Shown here piece after piece: positions 10,072 to 61,984 of a DNA stretch of 64,000 bases. Numbering within the stretch: position 1 is the first letter of the stretch; each line of letters opens with the position of its first letter. Source of the DNA: Vesta saturnalis (taxonomy: Eukaryota > Arthropoda > Insecta > Coleoptera > Lampyridae); the NCBI GenBank assembly GCA_036346205.1, contig JARFJB010002009.1, positions 3,660,001-3,724,000 on the forward strand. The letters run 5' to 3'. Made by a program: the position numbers and the translations under genes. The notes beneath the pieces are model-generated. The model saw only the letters and a list, made by a program, of their open reading frames with translations. It did not search any database and was not told where the DNA came from.

Positions 10072-11860
10072 ATTTTCGGGAGAAGCTTACATCAATATTA
10101 CCAATGGGTAATTGTAGCTAAGTAACAACTAAAGCATATCTTAATTTAAAATTAAGGTTATGTTGCTATCATGTTTACTATTGACAGAATAATATTTTAG
10201 TTCTATTTGCATTTAGATAAGATTTATTTCACATTTACATATATGAACTTTGCCTTTACACATAATTTTACAGTAGAAGGTAAAAACTCACTGATTAATA
10301 AATAATTTGGGATAGAGCATTATTTTATGTTTAGTAGTAAATTTTCTTATTTTAAAATAGATTAAAATTTAACTTTTTTTTGTTATTAGACTTACCATAG
10401 CCCCTGCTTTAAGCAGTGGAGTTGCAACTGTTCCTTCATTTTATGTTATTAAAACAAACGAACTCTACAATTTTGTATCCTGGCTTAATAAAATGTCGAG
10501 ACAAAATTACAAAAAAAGTTCATCATACATAGACCAACATATCTAAAATGATGTTAAATTACAGGAAACTGTTTCCAAATATAAACTTGAGAGACCCGTA
10601 TGTATTCATGATATGCGAGTTATCCCATTCCTTAGCCCGGTGCACAGAACTCTCATGAGAGTCACATCCTAAAAATCTAGAAAGTATGCCCTGTACATGT
10701 ACTTTTTATACCCATAGAAAAAAAATATAATTTGTATGCCATTCAAATTCTGACTTAACATGTAGTATTTTTGAAAAAATGAGTATTTAGTCCATTGGGT
10801 GAATCTCAACCTCAACAGTAGCAGCAAAGTGTTAATGAGATGGTACCAAAAATTAAATTTTGCCGCAAACTGGAGTTGCGCTTGGTAACAATACACAAAA
10901 TGGTAGAATAAGTTGAAATGGTAACTGTTAATAAATAACTTCAGAAAAAATTAATCTGTTATCAACAATAACGGTTCCTATAATAGTGTGATTAAATTTC
11001 GAGATTGTATTTTCAGAATCGAAATAAAAAAGTTCAATACAAAAGTATGGTTATGTTACATGTTTGTATTTCAGTGTTGCCATTAATTATAGATAGCAAC
11101 ATTTATTCTAAATAATCCCATAATTAAATATTAATTTGTAGTAGAATTATGTAATAATACAAACATATACATTCTACACATCATGTTACTACTAACAGTT
11201 ATTTCATTTGTAGTAAAAATTTAAAAGGTCTTATTAGTAAATGAATAAATAATTACCTTCAATTTTTCAATATGAGCAAAATAATGGAGTAGCTTACTTT
11301 TACATATTTAGAGGTCACAGAACTAACTGTAAAGTACAAATAGGTTTATGCTTGTAAAAATTATAGTGGAATAGAGTTAATATTTAAGTACATAAGTTAG
11401 TATAGAAATGATCCCCCATGTTGTCCTTAAAGGGTCATTTAAATTATATAGAATATCTGTACATACTTACATTGCTAGCTGCACTGCATTTAAATAGATT
11501 GACACACTATAATTAGAAAAGGAGTTTCACAATCTTTTTTTTGTAAATTAATGTAGTCACGATAAATATATATGTATTAAATGGATTTACTCATGTTTTG
11601 TTGGAGCATCCTGGTAATATTTAGGGGCAAAATCTGGTTTGCAACTGTTAGTAAAAGTAGCCAATAATGCGGGAAATTTATGGGTGAAATTTTCATTAAG
11701 GATATATTACGAGTAATTAACCGAACGAAATGTGGTCATTTTCTGGGAATTACGTATATAATTAGTCGCTAATTAAGTTTCGGTATATTTATTAAAATGA
11801 AAAACAGAAGCAGTTTTGGAGTGTTTAATTTTCTTGTGGTTGGTAGTACGTAAATATCCT
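10072..11860. other. Intergenic sequence upstream of wac
   Basis: AT-rich, with no open frame resembling a known protein, no tRNA and no clear repeat boundary. The longest frame (10669-10896, minus) has low-complexity aromatic content and is probably chance. Confidence 0.5.
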
Positions 11861-11937
11861 TACGTCAACCAATGAGCCATCGGAAGAAATTGAGAGCATT
11901 TACCTTCAGCTGTGAATTTGTTCCCCTTTTATGTGAC

Positions 11938-11967
11938 ATGGCGTCTGAGAGGAAAGTTAGACGTTAA
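11938..11967 (+). other. Upstream ORF of 9 codons in the wac leader
   Basis: ATG at 11938 encodes MASERKVRR then TAA. It is preceded by a bare ATG-TGA at 11931-11936. It matters only if transcription starts upstream of 11931. Confidence 0.3.
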
Positions 11968-12003
11968 AGCGGGTACAACCGTTATTACTGTTTATATGCA
12001 TAT

Positions 12004-12045
12004 ATGACGAAGCGGCTTTTTGTGGAAGCCAAAAATCATTTCTAG
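12004..12045 (+). other. Upstream ORF of 13 codons in the wac leader
   Basis: ATG at 12004 opens MTKRLFVEAKNHF then TAG, 12 bases before the wac start. It overlaps by a few bases a 3-codon upstream frame (11996-12007). Any effect on translation is inference. Confidence 0.3.
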
Positions 12046-12057
12046 AGACTTGCATTG

Positions 12058-53596
<41,539 letters not shown>

Positions 53597-54800
53597 GTAA
53601 TTACCGTAAAGAATTCTGTTTATTTTTTTGTAGTCACGGGCTATAAGTGTATTGAAAGTGCAATGTTGATTACCTAAAATCTGTTTATGTCGAGAATTTA
53701 CAAAAGTGAGTATATAATTAATGTATATGTAAATTACGATCAACAGGTAACCGTTAATTTCAATAATTCATAATAATCACTTAATGAAACCTTAAAAAAT
53801 ACACATTTGTGTATTAAGAATGGATAATGGATGTAGGGCACCACTATCTCAGTCTTAAATATTTTGTCACATGATGAACATAATTTGTGTCAGAGTCAAG
53901 TTGGAGTGTCGTGAAATGCGGTTTTGCACTCAACATTGAAACCTATTGAGTACTAAGTACAAACATGATAACTTCCTGCATGCATATGATAACGTACACG
54001 TTTTTCCCCTCGTAAGTGCTCTCTAATAAAATAATTTAATTGTAGTATCAAGTGAGCTTAACCTTATTTAAATTGGATAAAAAATGGAAATATTTGTATT
54101 AAATTACATAAAAAGTCATTAAAACGAATAGAATTGTATTGTGCTGTTGGTAATATAGGCAACCACTTTATCAACCTAGTTAGAAGTGATGTATTAAAAA
54201 TGGAGTAATTGTTGTATTTTAGAGATTATGTAATAATAGTATATTAAATAGCACATTTTATCAGTCATTGTATTAACGCATGATTAAATAATTAGTGCAT
54301 TTATCGCCTTTCAACGCAAGTTTTTTATACTATTTTTTTGTATTGAGGAGTTATTTAAAAAAAAAGCTGAAGTCACATAATTAAGGAACTTTAAGTAAAA
54401 CTGTTGGTAAAACATTTGAAATCTGAATATAATTTTTTATTTATTTCTCAAATTAAACAAACACTTATAAATCATATAAATGCTCTACCCAGTTATGTCA
54501 TGTTAATCAATATAAGTGTCAAAATTAACATTAATTGAATACTTTTGGAGTTTTAAATGTCAGCCATTTCAAAACTTTTTGCAATCAGTGTAATTGTTTG
54601 ATGGGAAACAAAGACAATATTGTGACCTTATGCTAGATTAACCAAATCTATGTTATATGGCCATTAAGTTGTTTTAACAAATTTATACCACTTTAGGTTT
54701 AATGGATAACATCAAAATGATAGAAATAAAAGCAAGGATATGTTTGACGAGAGACTACACACTATAAACGATTCGTTTAAAATAAAATTGAGATTATATA
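53597..54800 (+). other. wac intron 6, first part
   Basis: Begins GTAATT. AT-rich, with no exon-like frame with good splice sites and no identifiable element up to about 54800. The intron appears to continue to the window edge. Confidence 0.5.
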
Positions 54801-54807
54801 TTAACAG

Positions 54808-54865
54808 GAACACAGAGAAAATTTACAAAAACTGTTGGGTGTTTTTGTAAATTTTCTTTGTGTTC
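54808..54865. repeat. 25-bp hairpin
   Basis: GAACACAGAGAAAATTTAC and its continuation pair with 54841-54865 with one mismatch around an 8-base loop. Confidence 0.65.
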
Positions 54866-54996
54866 TTATTTTTTAATAATTTATAGTTACATATTTGTCA
54901 AAATGTGTAAATGCATTACATACAGTAACACAAACGATAGGCCTTGCAAGTAATGTATTATTTATGTTTAAAATTTTTTGTATATATGTATATCTA

Positions 54997-55095
54997 ACCT
55001 TCCAACCAGCATATGAATATGCATATGCATATGAATATGTAGGTATAGAAGGTTATGCAATCAACTTTTTTTTTTCACTAACGCTAAATCAACTT
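54997..55095. repeat. Repeat shared with the MITE core at 1797-1880
   Basis: AACCTTCCAACCAGCATATG, then an expanded ATATGCATATGC palindrome, then GTAGGTATAGAAGGTTATGC. It matches the MITE core in reverse complement. An open frame across it (54895-55161) is low complexity and not credible. Confidence 0.6.
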
Positions 55096-55374
55096 ATTAC
55101 CTCATTTTTCAACGTTTCGCCAAGATTGGCCATGATGTCTTTGTATTTGGATATATGTTAGTTTCCACGATAACTTCTGAACCACAACATATACGTACTT
55201 AAAATTTTGTATTTGGGCTTGTTTTCATTTCTTCTGGAGCTGATTAGATTTTGGCAGAAATTCAGTGGCAGAGAGAGGCAGTTTTTGGTTCTTATCAAAT
55301 ATTTCTGAAACAGTTGTTTATTTCAAAGATATAAAAATTCCGACGTATAGACCTTGAACATATTGACTAATTAT

Positions 55375-55690
55375 GTTCTATGCAATTTTTTTATATGACT
55401 TCTAATTTAGTGGCAAAAAATTTCCTAAGAGTTAGTTCAATTATTTCAATATATGAGACGAATTTTTTAAGAAAATGTGTGGACATGTTTTTTAAGATTT
55501 AATTTTACATAATTTTTCGTTGTAACGTTTCTTAATATAAAGACAAATAGGTCTAAAAATTAATTATAAAAGGTTAAAAATGCTTTAACTGCATTATCGA
55601 TATTTTTATAGAAGCGAGTGGCTGCTTTGGAATATTTTTTAAGTTACTGTCTAGATGTCTATTAACCTTCACATGAAATTTTAAACGTCC
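55375..55690. repeat. Diverged interspersed repeat, copy 1
   Basis: Matches 60235-60550 in the same orientation with many differences: TAAGAAAATGTG, then TGCTTTAACTGCATTATCGA, then CATCTAGATGTCTA-like ends. Unknown family. Confidence 0.5.
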
Positions 55691-56499
55691 ATCTGATATA
55701 GATTATTGTTTTTATTTTTACAATGTTGCCTATTAGGCATTTTCAAGTGATGTCACAACGTATGACCTTGCCTGAAGTTGGACAACTTTAACACACGTTC
55801 TTGTGGGATGTGGTTGTTTTCTGACAGTTTTATCGATAATCGTAGGCGGTGAAAATGTTTCTGTGCTGATACTTGCAGATGAGGATTGTATTGATACAAT
55901 TCACCAGAATTATATCAAAATAGCACCACAAGCATTTATTACAAATAAGTTCAATCATTTTTTGATAGTGTTAATAAAATTCAGGTTAAATTTAGATTTT
56001 ACTTTGTTTTCTTATAATTTTCATCTTAGTATCCCAACTATTTCTAGACTTTTCTATTCGACACTAAATGTAATGTACTTTCGACTATATAAATTTATTC
56101 TGTGGCCTTGAAGACAAATTAATAATAGCAATGCCACCTTGTTTTAAACAGGCCTTTGGCAATAGAATCACCATAATTATAGTTTGCTTTGAAATTAGAT
56201 TACAAAAAAATTGGAAAAACTGTGCACAACTTGGTCTACCTATAAACATCATAACACTATCAAAGTTCTCATAGGGATAACATGGGCAGGCTCGATATCT
56301 AATATTTCACAAGCAGATGATGGAATCACTTAAAGCCATTTGTTCTGGAATTGACCAAACTTTACATGGGCTTTACTTTAATAATATCTTAACCTTATAT
56401 ACTAACACTACAATAAGTCAATCATCACGATTTTTTCTAGATAAAACACTCAAAAATCATAGCAAAACACATAGGTTCCTATAAAACGCTAACACAAGT
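55691..56499. other. Unassigned intronic sequence
   Basis: No recognisable protein. The frame at 55803-56111 has no family motif. The stretch may include the degraded 3' part of the hAT element that follows. Confidence 0.35.
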
Positions 56500-57882
56500 T
56501 GTCCATGGTCAGCTGTTAGAGGCAAAGCTTGTTACGTCAGTATGACGTTCTTGAAAATGCCTAATTTTCGTTATGGGCGTATTAAAAAAGAGGATGTATG
56601 ATAACTCAGGAAAATGATGAAATTCTCTCTTCAATAGACTATAACGAAGTAGTTCAAGTTTGTCAATAAATAATGACACAATACTTTGGCAACCTATACG
56701 AGTTTTATTAGTTCCTTGAAGTTGCAAATTAACATCATTAAATCACTTAAAAATATCTGCCAAATAAAAGGCATCATTCTCTACTGTTTTTAACTGTTAA
56801 CACAAATTGGCCTCATTATTACTTTCAAAAAATTGTATGACATCAAATGATGCTACAAAATGAGCCAGGTATGTACCCTTTGACAGCCACCGAACTTCTG
56901 TGTGCAAACGTAATCTAACAAAATCTTTATTATTATCCTGGCAAAGCTACCGAAACATTCTATCATTTTTTGAGTTCGATTTTAATCTTGTTTACTGCTT
57001 GGATAATTACAGATAATGAAGAATGGAGACTTGTACTTAAATGTTTGCCTACCAGGTGTTGTCCGTGGACCACACAGTGAATACATAAAACATTGGGAAC
57101 TTCTTCCTTCAAATAAGCTATGAATCCACAATAGCGACCTCTCCATCAGTAGCGCATGCAAAAATATTATTCAAAGGAATATTATTTTTTGTAAAGTATG
57201 GTGCCACAGTATTAAATATAGACAATCCTCTTGTATCTGTAATAAGACTTATTGCGAATAGCATTTCTTCTTGTAATATATTGTTTTCATCAAAATAACC
57301 ATCAATAAAGCATTATTATCTGCAATGGTAGACTCGTCCAATTGTCTAGAAAATGACAAGTTTTGGAGAATATTTGTAAGTTTTTTTTCAACATCAACTG
57401 CCATTTCGTCAATTCGTCACTTTACTGAGCTATTGCTTAGGAGCAACGTTTTTAAAATTGCAGATAAATTCTTTTATAGAGGATATTACAGTTTCTCCAA
57501 TATTATAGCTTTTACCACTTTTTGCAATTAATTGTGAAATGCGATATGTGGCAGTTAATCCATCTTTGTTCGCTACATGTTGCTTCTTAAATGATGCTAC
57601 GATTGTTGAACGATTTTGAAATTTTTTATATATTTCCTGAAAGTATTCAATGGGCTTGTCCTTATCATTTGGATGTTTTGTAGAAAGATGTTCTCGCAAT
57701 CGACTTGGCTTCATTGCTTGATTGGATGTTTTATGACACAATAAACACATTGGATGTTGTTTATTTACAACAGATTCTATGAAACAAATCTTCAGATACT
57801 CTGGCGAATAGCCACGAGCGTATTTCTTTTTTTGAGACACGGGCTTACAATATTTTCTTTGAAGCTGTAGGTACGTGCTCAC
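56500..57882 (-). pseudogene. hAT transposase 2 (ZBED5/SCAND3-like), broken
   Basis: Minus-strand ATG near 57882. It encodes KYARGYSPEYLKICFIES, then a BED-like finger (CLLCHKTSNQAMKPSRLREH with LSTKHPN), YFQEIYKKFQNRSTIVASF, ISQLIAKSGKSYNIGE and IKEFICNF. The frame is open to 57430. Downstream in shifted frames are PYFTKNNIPLNNIFACATDG (core region near the second catalytic Asp) and VPNVLCIHCVVHGQHLVGKH, a block typical of this animal hAT subgroup. Several frameshifts; terminal repeats not found. Related genes have been domesticated in vertebrates, but here the frame is ruined. Confidence 0.8.
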
Positions 57883-58084
57883 TTATCACAGATTTATCTG
57901 CATACTAATCAGCTGACATCTGACCAGTACGCCGGAAACATAAGAGCCTGCGCCGTGTATCGGCGTTGGCATTATAGCGCCATATAATTTCACTTAGAAA
58001 CGTGAACTAAACGTATACGCGGGGTATTCAAATACCTAGTATATTTTTTAAAATTTGAATTGTCAGGGGGATTTTATGAAAACA

Positions 58085-58560
58085 CTGTTGTAAAGGGTCT
58101 GTTTGGTTGACATTCTGTACTATAAATGCACATCTGACGAACAGTTTCAATCACCAACTCACTAGATATAAAATGACAGAATAATTTATATGGGTTATTT
58201 AGGTGTACTATGTCATCAGGTAAAGTTTAATTCCCCTCAAATTCAACCTCAACTTCATTGTGAGCAGTATGAGAAATTTGCCATTTTTTAGGTGGACGTG
58301 GTTGTTTCCTAGATGTTTTAGCTACTGAAATTTTTTGAGCCAACTGAGCTAAAAGTATCTTGCTATCAGAATCGTCTGAAGAACTGTCTTGATCGTCAGG
58401 CGTAACAAAAAATACGTTTTTATTAGGTATTGGTTTTACAATTTCATCATTATGGATATTATTATTCAGGACATTAACTAATGTACTATACGTATTCAAA
58501 AAGCATAGGATTGCGGTTGATGTATGGAGCAGAATGGTATAGAATATCAAAAGGTTCAAG
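58085..58560 (-). pseudogene. piggyBac-like transposase, N-terminal fragment
   Basis: A minus-strand frame (58559-58227) carries an acidic stretch (PDDQDSSSDDSDSK) and KKWQISHTAHNEVEVEFEGN, then a stop. The continuation to about 58085 reads LPDDIVHLNNPYKLFCHFIS and VIETVRQMCIYSTE then NRPFTTV, the PYxxFxxFxxxxLIxxIVxQTNxY pattern that opens piggyBac transposase domains. The catalytic Asp region is absent; truncated on both sides. Confidence 0.68.
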
Positions 58561-58570
58561 AAAGATGGAA

Positions 58571-58572
<2 letters not shown>

Positions 58573-58619
<47 letters not shown>
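58573..58619. repeat. (AT)n microsatellite
   Basis: About 23 AT units directly before the fold-back element at 58620. Confidence 0.9.
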
Positions 58620-58620
<1 letters not shown>

Positions 58621-59878
58621 GGATCCGTTTGGGCTGATCCTAGTATCTGCTAAACCAAACTTACTATAATTTTGAAAATTTGGTGACAGGGTGTTAGGCT
58701 AACTCATCTAAAATATTTTCACGTTCGTACACTTCCGGTTATACCGGAAGTCGGATTAGTCGCTTATTTTAAATAGAACACCCGTATATTAATACATTTA
58801 TGGATTCTATGTCGAATTTTAAGGTAAGTTTGTTAAATAAACTAGATACGAAATTTCAGTTGTTTTAAAAAACATTTTCTAAAAATTGACAGATGCGGTC
58901 TTAGTAATAACTCGTTAATTGTTCTGTTCCTGTCAAACAATTTGAATAAAACTTTGAGGTGTTGTGGGCAAAGGTTTATTGCAACAGTCTGCATAAAATT
59001 ACATTTGTATTTTTCATAAAAATAAAATTATGAATGTCTAAACTTGACTATCAAAAATGCAAGTTACTCAAAAAAATCAAATGGAAACCCCTATTTTTTA
59101 TTACTCAGATCGATTTAACGTCAAAAATTAAGGTAAGTTTTTTTAAAACTTTATTTGCCTAAACGTAACAGTTTCATACTTATTATCAAGAAAGTCCCAA
59201 TTTTAAAATTTGTGATAAAAATGACTCTATTTGGCAAAAATGACTTTTGAATCACAAAATTATCAATTTTTATAATTTTTTGCAGTAACTTATTCAAATA
59301 TTTTTCTTTATTTCAATTCTCAACTAAACAAACTTACCTTAATTTTTGACGTTAAATCGATCTGTGGTAATAAAGATAGGGGTTTCCATTTGATTTTTTT
59401 GAGTAACTTGCATTTTTTGATAGTCAAGTTTAGACATTCATAATTTTATTTTTATGAAAAATACAAATGTTATTTTTTGCAGACTGTTGCAATAAACCTT
59501 GGCCTACAATACCTCAAAGTTTTATTCAAATTGTTTGACAGGAACAGAACAGTTAACGAGTTACTACTAAGACCGCATCTGTCAATTTTTTAGAAAGATG
59601 TTTTTTTTTTAAAACGACTGAAAATTCGTGTCTAGTTTATTTAACAAACTTACCTTAAAATTCGACATAGAATCCAAAAATGTATTAATATACCGGGTGT
59701 TCCATTTAAAATAAGCGACTAAGTACCGACTTCCGGTATAACCGGAAGTGGTACGAACATGAAAATATTTTAGATGAGTTAGCCCTAACATCATTACCCC
59801 GTCACCAAATTTTCAAAATTATAGTAAGTTTGGTTTAGCAGATACTCATAGGATCAGCTCCCAAAGGCGGACCCTGCA
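58620..59878. mobile_element. 1.26-kb fold-back element, arms of about 550 bp
   Basis: The left arm (58620 to about 59155) from GGATCCGTTTGGGCTGATCC pairs with the right arm (about 59325-59878) with roughly 90 percent agreement by eye. Within the arms lies CACTTCCGGTTATACCGGAAG, a motif shared with the inverted repeats of DUF4817-type element 1 (near 39945), next to ACACCCGTATA ends. It is non-coding (a frame at 59609-59794 is chance). Probably a non-autonomous relative of the mariner-like elements. Confidence 0.75.
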
Positions 59879-61150
59879 TATATATAAGCAAACGAACTAA
59901 ACTTTAGTTAATTATGTAAAAAGGGTACAAAATTTAGAAAACGAACAATACTTGCGTCCAAATAAATGCCTGATTATTCTTCCGAACACTCTTATTGTTA
60001 TCAATGGTTTCTCACGATATTTCGTTTTTATTATAAACTTAACTTCAATTTTAACGTGGCTGTCAGTGTTTGACAAATGCTTCTTCTTCATGACTAGAAT
60101 AATCTGTTACTATGGTAGTTGAGTATGACTTCATTGCAGTTGAATTACTGCTGAAATTCATAACGTTCAATGGGATTATCGCTGTAATCCTAACGAAGTT
60201 GCATTGCTGTATAGGAGTAAATTATGCATGAGGGAAATATTGTAAGTAATTTTTTGATGCGACGCCTAATTTAACGAAAAAAAAAATCCTAAGATAGAAT
60301 GTAAGTGTTAATTAAAATTTGTTGAATATCTGAATAACGATTAATTTTATAAGAAAATGTGAAGATATATTTTTTAAAGATAATTTAATTTCACATAACC
60401 TTTTTTTGTAAAATATTTTAATATGAAGTTAAAGTGGATTAAAATTAATTAAATAGGATTGCAAATGCTTAAACTGTATTGTCAATATTTTTGTAGAAGA
60501 GAGCGAGTTTTGCTTTTTTTTTCTAGTTAGCATCTAGATGTCTAATACAACGCGAAGCGGAGTCTAGCAATCTTCAGAGTCCCGAAAATGGATTTTTGTG
60601 GGAATAAAACATAAAAATTTTTCTCCAGCCATGTTTACCTTTATATTGTCATTTATTTCCAGTTCACTACGTGTTTGGGAGCCCCTTATTTATGTCGCTG
60701 AGTATCAGACAATGCTATTTTATACCAAATGCGTATTCTTCTTTTTAGCGAAAAAAATTCTTACCTTGTAGTTTTTAATTAATATTGCTTTCTCATATAC
60801 GTACGTTTAAAGAGAAAGCCATGTAATGTGATTCAAATGTGACATGTTACTGAAAAACGTGAAGATAGATGGCGCCATCACTCAAAACATTTAAATAAAC
60901 TTACACTTGCTTAAAACGAAAATAACAGCAAAATTATGATGAACATCCCATGAACGTCAATCACGCGAAGTTGATGTTTAGTGAAGGTCAAATTTCTTTT
61001 TGGACAGAAGAATCCCGAAATCGACCACTTTTGGTACCAAATACTGTCGCAATATGGCGTCTTATTTAGGTGGTTGGAGAACAAATGATTATTAAAATTA
61101 GTCATACATTATTGCACACCAGATATTTAATTCAGAAACATTGTCACTGC
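59879..61150. other. Unassigned intronic sequence with one diverged repeat
   Basis: 60235-60550 is copy 2 of the repeat at 55375-55690. The remainder shows no gene. The minus frame at 60911-61105 has no motif. Confidence 0.45.
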
Positions 61151-61416
61151 TAATAAAATACTTATCTTTTTTGGGATTTTTTAATGGTGTACTTTAAATT
61201 ATACAATCTAAACGTTTCGATAACACTTACAGTTATCTTCGTCAGTAGTAATGTTTGTTAAAAATTGTTAGATTGGTAAATTGTTTACTACATCTTTAAC
61301 AATTTTTAACAAACATTACTACTGACGAAGATAACTGTAAGTGTTATCGAAACGTTTAGATTGTATAATTTAAAGTACACCATTAAAAAATCCCAAAAAA
61401 GATAAGTATTTTATTA
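61151..61416. repeat. Perfect 120-bp inverted repeat with 26-bp loop
   Basis: 61151-61270 (TAATAAAATACTTATC at its start) and 61297-61416 are exact reverse complements as far as I can read. Flanks both contain TTGTCACTGC (61141-61150 and about 61450-61460). It is non-coding. Confidence 0.88.
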
Positions 61417-61501
61417 TGAGTGTTAATGGTGAAAGTTTACATTTTCATATTGTCACTGCTGTACAGTGTTATTTAGCTTACATGAGAAAGTCATGACTGT
61501 A

Positions 61502-61838
61502 CAGTGTGTCCCATTTTCGATGATATTTCGGGGTATCTCACGAGTAAAGATACAGAGTTGCGGTTTTCACAATACCGTGCTACTTTTTTGTGAGAAGAAC
61601 GCTGGTATAAACAAAACTTTCATAGCCCGCTACATTTTTGAGATACAGGGCGAAATTGAAAATATTGCATTTTGGGACCCCCCTTGTATCTCTGTTATCC
61701 TTTAATGTATGGCAAAGGTAAAAATTGGTTCTTATACAGTTTTTTTTGTGTAGAATCCAGTGGCGTAGTCGTATTTTTGCTGTAAGCTGTCAATTTTTAG
61801 CTATAAATAAAACATGGTTTTTTTAACGGAACACCCTG
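61502..61838. mobile_element. 337-bp MITE with CAGGGTG-type ends
   Basis: CAGTGTGTCCCATTTTCG on the left and GGAACACCCTG on the right, each bordered by TA. Internal sequence is unrelated to the two shorter copies. The frame 61466-61705 spans its edge and is not credible. Confidence 0.5.
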
Positions 61839-61984
61839 TATATTTTTCTTGCGTTTGATTGGAAATTTTGTAACCTTTCCAAAAATATATAATACATGAT
61901 GTGTATTTTAAATAATAAACCTAAAATCTATGATTTCACAAAATCTGCGTAATAACATGGTGTGTATTATATAGAGTGATTCCT

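Larger units (their letters stand above)
11861..12057 (+). promoter_or_regulatory. Probable promoter-proximal region and 5' leader of wac
   Basis: A CRE-like TTACGTCA is followed directly by CCAAT (11869-11873), about 190 bases before the start codon. No TATA box is placed well enough to call. Several ATGs lie between 11931 and 12045. The transcription start cannot be located from sequence, so leader and promoter are not separable here. Confidence 0.35.

Noticed and set aside
54895..55161. Plus-strand frame with tyrosine/alanine repeats (YEYAYAYEY)
   Set aside because: It is translated from the ATATGCATATGC palindrome of a shared non-coding repeat; no start context or family.
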